Shown here in pieces: positions 1 to 12,386 of a stretch of 64,000 nt of DNA. The notes under the pieces were generated by a model, which was given only the letters and a program-made list of their open reading frames with translations, did no database searches and was not told the origin of the DNA. The stretch lies in assembly GCF_001642475.1 (NCBI RefSeq), contig NW_019173933.1:248001-312000 (forward strand), given 5' to 3'. Numbering within the stretch: the stretch's first letter is position 1; the number at the start of each line of letters is the position of its first letter. The DNA is from Fonsecaea monophora. Its lineage: Eukaryota > Ascomycota > Eurotiomycetes > Chaetothyriales > Herpotrichiellaceae. The position numbers were made by a program, and so were the translations under genes.

Positions 1-1868
1 AACAGAGAGTCACACCCAATGAAGAAGAATGAATATGGGGTATGGGAACTGAGGATCCCTGCAAAAGATGGCGTCCCAGGAATTGCCCATAACACCAAGC
101 TGAAGATTTCCATGGTCATTCCTGGAGGAGAACGCATTGAAAGAATTCCAGCGTGGATCACCAGAGTCACCCAAGATCTCTCAGTGTCCCCAGTCTACGA
201 TGCCGTGCTATGGAACCCTCCCAAAGAGGAGCGTTATGTCTTCAAGAATCCTCGCCCTCCTTACCCCAAGAGCGTTCGCATCTACGAAGCACACGTGGGC
301 ATTTCCTCCCCGGAGCTGAAGGTTGCCACGTACAAGGAATTCACCAAGAACATGCTCCCGAGGATCAAGTATCTTGGATACAATGTCATCCAACTGATGG
401 CAATCATGGAGCATGCTTACTACGCTTCTTTCGGGTATCAAGTCAATTCCTTCTTCGCAGCAAGCTCCAGATATGGAACGCCAGAGGATCTCAAAGAACT
501 TATCGACACTGCCCACGGCATGGGTATCACCGTGCTTTTGGATGTTGTACATTCCCATGCAAGCAAGAACGTACTGGACGGTCTCAATATGTTCGACGGC
601 AGCGACCACCTTTACTTTCACGAAGGAGGAAAAGGCCGACACGAGCTGTGGGATTCTCGACTTTTCAACTACGGTCACCACGAAGTCATGCGATTCTTAC
701 TATCCAACCTGCGATTTTGGATGGAGGAGTACCAATTCGACGGCTTCCGTTTTGACGGGGTTACTTCGATGCTGTACGTTCATCACGGTATTGGCACCGG
801 CTTCTCTGGAGGCTACCACGAATACTTTGGTCCATCCGTGGACGTCGAAGCTGTGGTCTACCTCATGCTTGCCAACGAGATGCTTCATGACATATACCCG
901 AACTGCATCACCATCGCCGAAGACGTGTCCGGAATGCCGGCTCTATGTTTGAAACTTTCGCTAGGCGGAATAGGATTCGACTACCGTCTCGCCATGGCGG
1001 TCCCTGATATGTACATCAAGCTGCTCAAAGAAAAGAAAGACGATGAGTGGGACATCGGAAACATTGCGTTCACCCTGACCAACCGACGCCATGGGGAAAA
1101 GACTATCGCCTATGCTGAATCCCACGACCAAGCCCTGGTTGGTGATAAGTCTCTGATGATGTGGCTTGCCGATGCAGAGATGTACACGCACATGTCGGTC
1201 TTGACCCCTTTGACACCGACCATTGATCGTGCGCTCTCTCTGCATAAAATGATTCGCCTCGTTACCCACGGTTTGGGGGGCGAAGGGTATCTCAACTTCG
1301 AGGGTAACGAATTCGGTCATCCTGAGTGGCTCGACTTCCCTCGAGCAGGCAACGACAATTCCTTCTGGTACGCTCGCCGACAGTTGAATCTGACCGAAGA
1401 CCATCTTCTTCGGTATAGATTCTTAAATGAATTCGACCGTACAATGCAGTGGACCGAAGAAAAATATGGCTGGCTCCATAGTCCCCAGGCCTACATCTCT
1501 TTGAAGAATGAAAGCGACAAAGTGCTAGTCTTTGAGAGAGCAGGTCTCCTGTGGATATTCAATTTCCATCCCACAAACTCTTACACCGATTATAGAGTGG
1601 GCGTGGATGTACCGGGCGTTTATCGGATCGTCATCGATACAGATGACGCCGAGTTCGGTGGACACGGGAGAAACGCAAAAGAGACGAGATTCTTCACGAC
1701 CGACATGCCGTGGAATAACAGGAAGAACTTTACACAAGTTTACATTCCTACGAGGACAGCTCTGGTGAGTTCGCATCCTTGAAACTTCTGTGGCTGAAAT
1801 TTTCTGTCATTGGACCAGTTTCACTGACTTGATACGTATAGGTCCTTGCTCTTGAATCGACTCTTTGA
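1..1868 (+). CDS. GLC3: 1,4-alpha-glucan branching enzyme, 5' truncated by window
   Basis: Glycogen branching enzyme (GH13), which transfers alpha-1,4 glucan segments to form alpha-1,6 branches in cytosolic glycogen. The reading frame is open from base 1 (NRESHPMKKNEYGVWEL), so the N-terminus lies outside the window. Visible hallmarks: RIYEAHVGISSPE, the GH13 regions DVVHSHASKN, DGFRFDGVTSML (catalytic Asp), ITIAEDVSGMP (catalytic Glu) and AESHDQALVGDKS (third acidic residue), and a C-terminal beta domain. The coding sequence runs past an apparent stop through an intron at 1765-1841 (GTGAGT..TAG). The last exon, 1842-1868, ends the protein with VLALESTL, as in the family. It converges on the next gene, which lies on the other strand. 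Confidence 0.95.
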
Positions 1869-2429
1869 ACCCACCTCGTCTACGTTTTGACTTCAGTTGT
1901 GGATGGAAGACCTCTGGGACGATTTGTTCTCCCTGGCTGGACAATGAACAAGTGACAGGAGGTCTGTCCAGGAAATTCGGAAGCCAGCGCAACAGCTTTT
2001 GCAGCAATATCACTCTTAATAGGTTTATAGACTCAGGATGGATCAAAGTGACCAATGTCGATCAGGTGCGCCAGCTGAATCTGCATCAGATCCTGCCAGT
2101 GCCACGTCCTCGACATGGTTAGGGCATAACGAAGTTCTTGTAAGGTTGTTTATTGCACAATTTATCTATTACAAGATATGGATGAGTAGAGTTGAGCGGC
2201 ACTTGTCTTGTTTCAAGGCTTCCGATGAGGTGCCACTCCAAACACACGCTTTGCTTCGTCGTGCATTCCTACCTAGACAGCAGTGGAGGAGGCGCTGCCT
2301 CAACATCATCGTCTTCGAAAGATTGAGGCTCTGGATAAAAATCCGTGAGCTCATGGTGCGCGCCTATGTTGGACGGCCGACCCTTGTCGACAACCATATA
2401 CAATTTCAGCCCGAGAGTGGTTGGCCCTT
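1869..2429. other. Convergent 3' intergenic region
   Basis: About 560 bases between the 3' ends of the branching enzyme and the convergent gene below. Short open frames here show no family resemblance. Probably two 3' untranslated regions. Confidence 0.6.
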
Positions 2430-3523
2430 TCAGGAGTTTGGAGGCAGTCCCCTCCGGAGATTCCATTCGTCCCGACACACCCTCATGGCTAACCCGGGAA
2501 TGAGCTCGTCCTCCTTGTTCCGCCCCCATTTCGCCTTGCCCAACAACCAGTCCGTCAGGGTGACGACCTTGCTCGTCTTATCGAAGCCGTTGCTCTGCTC
2601 GGCGTGTTCGATCGTGTGGCTCGCTATCCTGCCCTTGGAGTCGAACGTGAAGATGAAGAGACCTGTAAAGTCGTCGCCTTTGTTCAGGTTGAAGATGGGG
2701 GTGTCCCCGCCGAGCAGTTTCGACAGGCCGCGGTTGATGTTGGAATCGGTTGTGGTCGATGCGGCTGTGGCCTCATGACCGCCGTCGCCGTGGCCGTTCG
2801 TCTTGGGTTCCGTCTTCCATCTCACCACCAGTTTTTCTTCGCTGAGATCTTGCTCGTCCTCCGGCGGAGGGGTGGCGTATGAGAAACCGGTCCGCACGAT
2901 CTTCTCCGAGAGGATTCTCAGCTTTACATTGCCCACGATAGGCACGCAGCCCCAGGCGACTGGGGCAGTCCAAAGAGAGGCGCGGTAAGCAACGCGCCCT
3001 TTAACGGCGGGTAGATGAGGGTGGGTCGAGGGGAAGAGGTGAAGGGAGATATGGGGAGACAGGATCTCGGGCGGGAGTGGTTTGGTAAGGATGTCCGGGA
3101 GGAGAGGCGACAATATTCGCAATGCTATGACGGCCACGTTAGCACTCTACAGTGTTCTGCCAGGGTGGATGTCATGGGCAAAAACATACTCTTTCCCAAC
3201 CTAATCAAGCGTTCATCCGGCGGCTTGTGGTCATTGCTGTTACCAGGCGCAGGAGACCCAAGCAAGTCGTCGTCTGGGCCAAATCTGGGAGAAGCGGATG
3301 TGAACCAGACTTCGGATATGGGCTCAGGCCTAACCTGTGCTAGATGTCTTTTGGGGAGCACCTGGCGCAGAGACCCGCCACCAGAAGCGGTCGTTGACTT
3401 GTGCCTGCGAAGAAACTGGGCTTGGTTGGGACAAATGGAAGCCCATCTCGATGCTGCTGGAGCGGCGCACTTGGTGGTGGTGGTGATGGTAGTGGGAAGC
3501 TTGCGCATTGGCCCGGAGGTCAT
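2430..3523 (-). CDS. Conserved fungal protein of unknown function, probably mitochondrial
   Basis: Exons 3523-3190 and 3124-2430, intron 3189-3125 (GTATGT..TAG), 342 residues. The splice joins DERLIRLGK to TLRILSPLLPDIL in frame. I recognise the sequence type (LHLFPSTHPHLP, then SLWTAPVAWG, VPIVGNVKL and a late FTGLFIFTFDSKGRI) from uncharacterised Pezizomycotina proteins, but know no function. The late segment looks like one half of an NTF2-like/DUF2358-type fold; this is a weak inference. The N-terminal 50 residues are rich in Arg, Ser, Thr and Ala with few acidic residues, which suggests a mitochondrial presequence. The start is the first Met; the Met five residues later is also possible. 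Confidence 0.75.
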
Positions 3524-6235
3524 CTAGGCGGAGGAAGCATGCTTATGATGTGTTTTTCAAAGCTCTCGAAGCATTCGAGGAAGTGTTTTTTCTGTGGATT
3601 GGCAAGAATTAAATGTTAGTTAGGATGACAACATGGAATCGCAGTCCCAGGCACCAAAAGTGCTGCTTTTGCACGTCTCACCACCACCACAGAAATCTCG
3701 GGGAAAACCAACTACGTCAGCCAATGGCAGTGGCTGCACCCACCATGTCCTTTGACCGAACATTCCATCCCACCGGCTGCCATTATTTTATCTTCTCTGC
3801 CACTCCTACCACTGCGCGGTATCAATAACCTTTTCCATTTGTCCGCAGTGATTGGAGGTATACATCTTTTGTGGGCAAGATACCTGAGACTTCCGTATGC
3901 ACGAACAGCACCTTGTAAGCGTACATTTGACATGGTTCTCCACTATAGATCACTCAAGCCTTTACGAGCTTGCGCAAAAGTTCCCCAATAATTGCAACCC
4001 GTTGTAATTGCAATTTTGGTGGTAGCGGAATACAGATCCACTCCGCACCTTTCTATCCTGGGACCTTGGAGAGATACAGGAGGCTGAAGCGGAATTCCAT
4101 GCACATTCCCGATGAGGCGGAACTGAGCCTCACCAATAAAAAACGGATGCACTTAGCAATCAAAGCAGCCGGCGTTCTAGACAAAAGAAAACAGTCAGGC
4201 GAGGGCGCGGCCTCCCCGCCCCTGTAAAATTCAGACGTCACTGAGGAGCAAACACCGAGGATGCGGACAACAAACAAACAAAACGCTCAGGGATGATAAA
4301 GCGTCCACGGATTACATCACTTTCTTCAGACATGAGACGAGGGAACCGCCTTTGGTCTGCACTGGGAGCTTGATTTCCGTCTGTGTCAACAAAGACACCT
4401 TCACAGGGAGGCACCCTCTAGGTATCTGTCGGAGAAATATTGTTCCTAACCGTGGCGTACCACTGATCCCCTGAATAGCGAGCCTTATCCAAGTGTGTGG
4501 CTGCCTGTGCAATTTCCCGCATTTTTGGAATGGTCGTGGACGGCAATCGTTTAGAGCTTGATGTAAGGGCTTTGTGACTCAAGTTGCTGCTTCGAAAGAT
4601 CCGTGCATCAATACCTCAAAGGTAAGGGGACCCGACCTTTTGCGGCAGACGACCTATGATGAACATGAGATCGAGAATGGTACGGACAGCCGTGCTTGAC
4701 AGTTTCTGGTCATGTCCACTCATTGTCGATGTAGGGCGCCATATGCATTATGCTCTGGTATGAAATGCCACACGAGTTTAAAACTACATAGATCAGTCCG
4801 AATATTCCAAGACTCGGGATAGTCCTGCTTGGAGGCGTGCTCCCAAGCGGAAGGAAGACGGTTGCTCCTTGTAATGCTGTGCGACAACCACATATTTCCA
4901 ACCAGCAATACCCACTCGTTGCCTGTATTCTGTGTATGCATCGTAGCACAGCAGCCCGACCAGATCTCAACAAGATCGGAGTGCATGCGGTCTCAATATC
5001 CACAGTTGAGCTGGCTAGCTGGGCTCATGCACAATGAAGAGGAGCTGAACCAGATTTGCCTTGCATTGTGGTTCAGAGATACCGGCCCAGGATGTAACTT
5101 CAAGCATCGAGCGTTGTTGCGCAGTATCCATAGCATAGTAGAGGCGGAGAATAAAGGAGACTGTTTGGTCCAGGCATCCTGATGTGGCAACGTAGTTGAA
5201 GGACATTCCTGATTGTCTCTTGCTGTGAGAGAAGAGGGGAGCGACAAGCAAGTGGCACAACCCGTCCTTCAATCCATCGACAAGAGAGCAAGCGAAAAGG
5301 CCACTAGTACATGCCTTCAGAACACCGACGTTCTTCCGACTATGCTGATGTTGTGGACAAAGGTTGGCGTGGTAAGGACGATGTTAAGATGTCTGTGCCG
5401 ATGCTTCAGGGCGCATTCAGATATGATACACACGACCATCCCATTGCCTGCTCTGAATCACATCTTCCTATGATCGTTAGTATAGGCATCTCAAGTAGTT
5501 CAAGCGTGATACTTCAGATAAAAACTCCCAAGACCAGAGGTCCATAATTCGATGATCGTGCTTGAGGCCGAAACTGATAGTGAGAGGTTGTCAAGAGTGA
5601 CATGATTGACAGATTCAGGAAATCTTAGGCGCACAATGCGTCTTTGCGCCTGACAGAAGCATTCAAGAAGAGTCCAGAGGAGCGCAAACGCTGGAAAGGC
5701 GTTCAATCAAAGAATTTCAAACCGCGCCGAGCCCAGGACCGACCCTGACGTGGTCCGCCTAAGATCGTCTCAGAGACAAAGACCTGCCTCTCCAAACACC
5801 ACACTGGCCCGCAGCAAGCAACATGCCGCAAGCTCCGCCATCCTCTGTCTTGTCTGGCAGCACGTCCCGTCAGTCAAAGCCTTTCCTTGTGCTTGGTCAC
5901 CTCGTCAATGCCTTTGTCATTACCAGGTCCAATTGTGAGTGCTGTTCCTTTGGCTTTGATACAGTCGGACCAAAACCCAGCAGTTTGGTCCTAGCAATTC
6001 TTCCCTGAACAATCAAAGACATCACAATGAAAGAAATACAACAGCAGACAGAGACTCTTGCGGATGGAAGCTCGATCCATGTACTTAATTCTCACAACAT
6101 CTCTCAATATCCTCAGTTGCTCCTACCGTACTCCTTTGACAGCATTTCGTCAACTCACCTCATATTTGCAGTCCCGGCCACAGCATTCATCAACGGATCC
6201 CTCTTTATTTCGTCCAGACGCACACCGGTGTTGCC
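3524..6235. other. Gene-poor region with a possible 2EXR-type relic
   Basis: About 2.7 kb without a convincing gene. All open frames are short and lack a recognisable domain or consistent splice signals. On the minus strand near 5500-5706 the translation AFALL...ECFCQAQRRIVRLRF resembles the start of fungal 2EXR-type proteins, and a shifted frame downstream reads ALKHRHRHLNIV, like the later ESR-x-ALKHY motif of that family. If real, this is a decayed copy. No tRNA, rRNA or intact transposon was seen. Confidence 0.35.
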
Positions 6236-7204
6236 ATGTCTCGAGCCACGCCAGACGACCAGTTGAGGTTCCTCTTGAGCTGCGTCAAACATGCCACGCA
6301 CGGAAGGGTGAGTGAGGTCCTTCGCTATCGCACCAGGCTCCAGATGACTGACAGCGGCAGGTCGATTTCATGGAGGTTGCCAAAGAGTGTGGAGTGATCA
6401 GCAAAGGAGCGGCGTGAGTGTATCGTGCTGATGCGGCTGTACCTGACCTGCTGACGGACCGCAAGAGCCAAACGATACGAGAGGCTCGCGAAGGCCAACG
6501 GAGTCAGCTCTACCAGTGCTTCAGCAACCAACCCGGTCTCGAAACCAACACAGCCAAAGCAAAAGGCGAGGCATCCGGAAGAGAAGCCTTCGGCGTCAAA
6601 GAAGCAGAAACTGGAGAGACACAGCCCTGCCCCTTCTCGGAGGTCGAAGAGAGTCGACGAAAGCTCCAGGCCAGCAACGATGACCATCACCGATCCACGA
6701 GGTGATGACTCTGTACCCACACCGGCAAAGGCAGAAGCATTCAATCGATCTCTCCGACCAAACCTTTCCGGTCCAACTGGTGTGCCACAGATGATTCTTC
6801 CGACCTCCCTATTTGTTCCCAGCAGTCCTGTATTCCAAGGTGGTCCATATTTGGCACGACAACGACCTTCCTTTGCTGGATTCCCGACGGTCCCATGTGG
6901 CACTGGTCACCAGTTGGTACCGGATGTACCTAGCTATCCTCCTTTTCCGCCTGCGTTCAGGGAGGCATGGCCATTCACAAGCGAGGGAAGTGGCGGTTCC
7001 ATCAATGGCTTCGAGATATACAGCAACCAAGACTATCTCAACCCACCAAGTCAGATCACTCAGCCTCCTTTTCCAGTCGAAGCAGTGCCGGTAAGACTTC
7101 CACCCCAGCCACAGGAAGTTGTGCCGGTTCCAAAGCCGGCGGGACGACACCGAGAAGAAGACGTTGTGTCGAAGTCGAAAGGCAGTGTTGTCCTGGTGGA
7201 CTGA
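6236..7204 (+). CDS. Small Myb-like (SANT-type) protein A
   Basis: Exons 6236-6307, 6361-6413 and 6466-7204, 287 residues. The introns (GTGAGT..CAG and GTGAGT..AAG) restore one frame reading DDQLRFLLSCVKHATHGR / VDFMEVAKECGVISKGAA / AKRYERLAKANGV over residues 6-52. This is the three-helix pattern of the small Myb-like domain common in Pezizomycotina. The second intron is phase 2, just before AKRYERL, the same place as in the genes at 18466, 26566 and 33158. Residues 60-110 are Lys/Arg/Pro/Ser-rich with likely nuclear localisation signals (KKQKLER, RRSKR). The rest is Pro-rich and low in complexity. It is followed in the same direction by a second family member. DNA binding is inferred, not shown. 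Confidence 0.8.
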
Positions 7205-8144
7205 CCAGTTAAGAGGTATCCAGCTCCGGAGACGCAACGAGGTGAAGCGCAGCGAAGCAGAGGCAACTGACGGTGTCAGATAGTATGAAGAGGGCGATTC
7301 CCTGTTTCTCAGTCAGCAGGTGGACATGAACTGGACGGTCGACACCGTGCCTTTTCAAACGCCATCCGAAGTTATGGGAGGGTGAAGCACCTCTTTCGCG
7401 GGGTTTCCAGCCTTGAAGAAGGTTATCAAGAGAAAGAAAGGCCAGAGGAGAGCAATAGCAATTCAGTTTCCTTTATCAGTGTCATGTCGAAGAGGAGCAC
7501 ACGCGCACTCAACACGCAAAGGGGATGGGCGTTGGCGACCTCGTTGTTGTTCTGGTGGTCTTCACTACCAACACCCCTTCAGGACAAAGACTTTCCCCCA
7601 TTTCTGCCCCCTGTATCTTTCTGCCCATGACAGAGCCCATACCTCCAGATCACATCTCTCACAACCCTCTTGCCTCATCAATATTCTCTTCATACCCTTT
7701 CTACGTCTGTCATCGTGCTCGGAACGGATCTGAGGGCTGTCAAGGCTTGGTTGGCGGCAGCTGTGCCCTGTTTGGTAAGTGCCATTGCAGAAGAGAGTGA
7801 CTGTTCAACACAACGCACATTTGCCCACACAAAAACCTCCTTCCTCTTGCGCCATCCTTCATCCTATTGTCTGCTATTCACCGTTTCGACACTCGTCTCC
7901 GCTTTCAATTAGTGCCAGTGACGGACTTCCAACGTTTTGATTCGTCTCAAGCCCTCGCGATACTCTCTCGACCCGACGAAATTGGTATCACCAAGCCTGC
8001 AAAACTGGAGATTCACCACGACGCTGAGACATCACATCCCTTCTTCAAAATAACACAAACATCCTCCCTCCACACTCTTTCTCTTGCTCGACTGACAACA
8101 CAGAACAACAGACTAACGGCACTTGGTCCTTTGCAGAAGACAAG
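7205..8144. other. Intergenic region between two Myb-like genes
   Basis: About 940 bases, pyrimidine-rich towards 8144, with CTCT and CCTC runs typical of fungal promoters. No coding potential recognised. Confidence 0.5.
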
Positions 8145-9693
8145 ATGCCTGCCAAAAACCGCCCTGCAAAGCGTGTGCTCAATCGTTGGAGTGGTTAGTT
8201 GAGGTTGCCAAATGCCAACAGCATACATCTTGCTAACAAACATCCAGATGATCTCGACAAGGGAGTCCTGCTTTGTGTTCAGTATGCGTGTGCAGAAGCT
8301 GGCCTGAAGATTCCATGTAAGTACAGAAACCAACAGCTTCGTCTCCACTGACCGGAATCATAGGGAGTCGTGTTGCGACTCTCATGGGTCCCACCTTCAC
8401 TGAAGGCTCCATCGTTCAACACCTTGCAAAGCTTCGAAACCTCATGGCCCATCATGGTATTCCTGTGCCACCAGCTGTGAAGCGTGGGATGGTCACAAAA
8501 GAACTATCAAAGATCTACACCAACGCGGGCAACAAGGTCAAGCTCGAAGTAATTCCTCCAATGTTTCCCGCGGTGGACGCGGACGACCAAGACGAAGGTG
8601 AAGAGAAGGGATCCATCTATGACAAAGCCAAGCGTGCTCGTAAGAAGGAGGCTCCCAAAGAGAAAGATGTGCCGGTGAAGAAGGAACCGAAATCCAAAGG
8701 AAAGGGAAAAGGGAAAGCTAAAGGTCATCGTCACCAATCAAGTGACGAGGAAGATAACGAACCTGTTCCAGATTTGTATGATTCCGATGAGGAGTATCCT
8801 ACACCTAAGAAGCGCCGCAACGACAAGACCAAGGCGAAGAAGGTTGCTGAAGCTTCCGCAGCTCTCGATGAAGCCGAATCTCCCACCCCCTCGTCGGTCG
8901 AAGCAACAATTGTTGATAACCACAAGGCTATCAAGCAGGAGGAAGAGGAACTCGTTGGCTCTACTCGTCGCACTCGTGGAATCAAGCGTGACTATGCTAT
9001 CATGGCCGCACCTTCCGACGATGAAGCTGATGTTGACGAGGAAGTCCCGGAATATTTAGACGAAGAGGCTGAAGGCAGCTATGGTAGTATTGACGTTGAT
9101 GAAGGCGATGGTGGCAGTGATGACACGGACGAAGCGTCTAGCGAAGCGTCAACCATCATCCTCGGTGGTCAGCAAGTAGACTCTCAAATTCTTGGTCAGC
9201 AGAATGTGGCTGGTCTCCCATATGGCCAGATCATCTCCACCACTACGGTAAGTTAGCATCTTAGTCTTGATAGATACCTACGCTGACTGCGAAACAGGCT
9301 CCTTTCACCCACCTCAATACCTCGAATGCCGGAACATACGGTCATCATGGTCACATTGGTGTCGGCCTCATCCATAACCCATACTCGGTTCCTGGGCTCG
9401 GATATTCCGGTGCCACGTTCTTGAACCCAGTGCCACAAGCGTATCCAGCATCGCAGTTCCAGAGCGTGAGCATGTACGGTTCGTCCACGGATTCATCCCG
9501 CAACAATTCGATTGCTGCTGGCATGATGTTCACGACTCTTCCATCGATGTCTGACAACGAGTTCTTGACCCCGCATACCGGCTTCGGACATGGTAATACC
9601 GGCGATGTGATCAACGAGGAGGACATGATGAACAGCACGGCAAACGACGATATCTTCTGGAACGCTGGTGACTATCTGGTCGATGATGCTTAG
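8145..9693 (+). CDS. Myb-like protein B with basic and acidic tracts
   Basis: Exons 8145-8193, 8248-8316, 8364-9247 and 9298-9693, 465 residues. Intron 1 has a textbook TGCTAAC branch site. The splices give RWSDDLDKGVLLCVQYAC / LKIPW / SRVATLMGPTF-TEGSIVQHLAKLR over residues 14-65: a Trp-anchored first helix, a second helix and a putative recognition helix. Residues about 126-164 are extremely Lys-rich (PKSKGKGKGKAKGH), followed by acidic stretches at about 259-299 and a Gly/Asn/Thr-rich tail. This organisation suggests a nuclear, chromatin- or DNA-associated protein; no partner or target can be named. It is the longest family member here. Confidence 0.8.
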
Positions 9694-10580
9694 GCGTCGG
9701 TGAGTTTCATGCAAAGACGGAGTTCAGGTCATCGCTGACAGGATTAAACAGTCACTCAATGATACATCACCCACAACTGAAGATACCTGAGCACAACGAA
9801 TTTGCATGACGGTGAAAAGTGAAGTGATATTCCATGGCACTGAGCACTCGTGGTGTAGTCTGGGAGGAGTTTAAGACCATGATGGAATCACGCAATCTGT
9901 ATTTTCTTTTCTCTTTCTGTTCCAGTTCTTTTGCTGGGCAAAAAGCATCAACGGAGAGCATGTGTTTTTGGTCGGATATCATCAAGTGATCCTAGCAAAG
10001 GGAGGTATGAACCAACAGGGATCACACCGGAGATCACGTCGACTACCAGAATTTAGCACGGAAAAAGATGTCAAGGACTGGAACGTATGGTGGCACTCAC
10101 GGACAGCTGGCTATGAACCGGTGCATTTCCATTCTCTCCATGTACTTGGAAAAAAAAGATAGAGGTGTGAGCTTTTCGAAATGTCAACCATGAGACATAT
10201 CGGATCAAATTCCACTGTTATTGCTTTTCCTTTGCCATGATATGCTTCCACGCTGGCTATTATACGAACTCCGGCCACACCAATAAGAGCACTACGAGGT
10301 AAATCCAGTACTCCGTACAAGTATGTCGCAGTGGAAATGGGCAGGGAGGATTTTTATTCGGAAGAGTCGGAGGCGGCGGCGGCAAGGCTCCTATTGGTTG
10401 CCAAGCGACTATTCCCAAAGTGGAATCATGCTGCATCTTGCGATTCTGTTGATTTCGAGAATCTCCAAATTTTTATTGGCATCAAAACCTTGAAACTCTC
10501 CTACCATATTACAACTCATCAGTTGTTCTATTTCCCCTTTCTTTCTCCTCATTGTCTCTCGTCCACTTGATTTGCCCATC
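9694..10580. other. HSP60 promoter region
   Basis: About 890 bases of 3' flank of the Myb-like gene and promoter of HSP60. The last 100 bases are rich in TTTC/CTCT pyrimidine runs. Nothing else recognised apart from the heat-shock-like site listed separately. Confidence 0.5.
10454..10461 (+). promoter_or_regulatory. Possible heat-shock element
   Basis: TTCGAGAA is an inverted pair of the nTTCnnGAAn unit bound by heat shock factor, about 120 bases before the HSP60 start codon. A third unit is degenerate (TCTCC). HSP60 genes are usually HSF targets, which makes the site plausible, but the motif is short and could occur by chance. Confidence 0.3.
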
Positions 10581-12386
10581 ATGCAGCGCGCTCTCTCCTC
10601 CGCAGCTCGATCCTCCCTATCCTCCCCTTCTCCATACTCCAGATCAGCCGGCCGGAGTCTGCAACAACTGCGCTTCGCTCACAAAGAGCTCAAGTTCGGA
10701 GTAGAAGGAAGAGCCCAGCTGCTCAAGGGTGTCGAGACTCTTTCAAAGGCTGTTGCAACAACACTTGGTCCCAAGGGCCGCAATGTCCTCATTGAGTCAA
10801 GCTACGGCTCACCCAAGATAACCAAAGGTAAGCATCCATGATCTCCGATGCCAGCACTTACCTGAAAGCTAATGAAACAATCAGATGGTGTTACTGTCGC
10901 CAAAGCAGTCACCCTCCAAGACAAGTTCGAGAACCTCGGAGCCCGTCTCATCCAGGACGTCGCCTCGAAGACGAACGAAGTCGCAGGTGATGGTACCACG
11001 ACCGCCACCGTGCTCGCAAGTGCCATCTTCTCCGAAACCGTCAAGAACGTCGCAGCTGGATGCAATCCTATGGACTTGAGAAGAGGCACCCAGGCGGCAG
11101 TTGACGCAGTCGTTGACTTCCTCCAGAAGAATAAGAAGGACATTACCACCAGTGCCGAGATTGCTCAAGTTGCTACCATTTCTGCCAACGGAGATACCCA
11201 TGTTGGAAACCTTATCTCCAATGCCATGGAAAAGGTCGGCAAAGAGGGTGTGATTACGGTCAAGGAAGGAAAAACAATCGAAGACGAACTCGAGGTTACT
11301 GAGGGCATGCGCTTTGACCGCGGCTTTACGTCACCGTACTTTATCACCGACACCAAGGCTCAAAAGATCGAATTTGAGAAGCCCTTGATTCTCCTTTCCG
11401 AGAAGAAGATCTCTGCTGTGCAAGACATTATCCCCGCGCTTGAGGCGTCTACCCAAATGCGCCGACCTCTTGTCATCATTGCCGAGGACATCGATGGCGA
11501 GGCATTGGCTGTCTGCATTCTCAACAAGCTTCGAGGACAACTTCAAGTGGCCGCAGTCAAGGCTCCCGGCTTTGGAGACAACCGCAAGAGCATCCTTGGT
11601 GATATCGGCATCCTGACCAATGCTACTGTCTTCACGGATGAACTCGATATCAAGCTGGAAAAGGCCACCCCTGACATGCTGGGCTCGACCGGCAGCATCA
11701 CCATCACCAAGGAAGATACCATCATCTTGAACGGTGAAGGCAGCAAAGACGCCATTGCCCAGCGCTGCGAACAGATTCGTGGTGTCATGGCTGACCCGTC
11801 CACCTCAGAATACGAGAAGGAGAAGCTACAAGAGCGTCTTGCCAAGCTGTCTGGCGGTGTTGCCGTCATTAAGGTTGGTGGAGCTTCTGAGGTTGAAGTG
11901 GGTGAGAAGAAGGATCGTGTCGTCGATGCTCTGAACGCTACTCGCGCCGCCGTTGAGGAGGGTATCTTGCCCGGCGGTGGTACTGCTTTGATCAAGGCCG
12001 CTGCAAATGCCCTTGGTAGTGTCCAGCCTTCCAACTTCGACCAACAGCTCGGTGTCAGCATCATCAAGAACGCCATCACACGTCCCGCCCGGAGAATCGT
12101 TGAAAATGCCGGTCTGGAAGGCAGCGTTGTCGTCGGCAAGCTTATGGACGAATTCGGTTCCGACTTCAACAAGGGCTTCGACTCTGCTAGTGGACAATAT
12201 GTTGATATGCTGAGCAAGGGTATTGTCGATCCCCTCAAGGTCGTCCGTACCGCACTCGTTGATGCCTCTGGCGTTGCGTCGCTACTGGGTACCACCGAAG
12301 TTGCCATCGTGGAGGCACCGGAAGAGAAGCCTGCAATGCCTATGGGTGGCGGTATGCCCGGCATGGGTGGCATGGGCGGCTTCTAA
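10581..12386 (+). CDS. HSP60: Mitochondrial chaperonin HSP60
   Basis: Group I chaperonin of the mitochondrial matrix, which folds imported proteins together with HSP10. Exons 10581-10827 and 10885-12386 give 582 residues, the usual length. The intron lies in ITK|DGVTVAKAV. Residues 1-35 form an Arg/Ser-rich presequence ending near QLRFAHKEL. The ATP site motif GDGTT is at 117-121, the EEGILPGGG motif is in the C-terminal equatorial domain, and the Gly/Met tail (MGGGMPGMGGMGGF) closes the protein. Codon use is strongly biased and creates long antisense open frames, which are artefacts. Confidence 0.98.

Noticed and set aside
4829..5182. 117-codon plus-strand open frame
   Set aside because: No recognisable family and contradicted by an equal-sized frame on the other strand; not enough to call a gene.
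11543..12373. 276-codon open frame on the minus strand over HSP60
   Set aside because: Mirror image of a strongly codon-biased gene; Ser/Pro-rich translation without domain; HSP60 on the other strand is certain.
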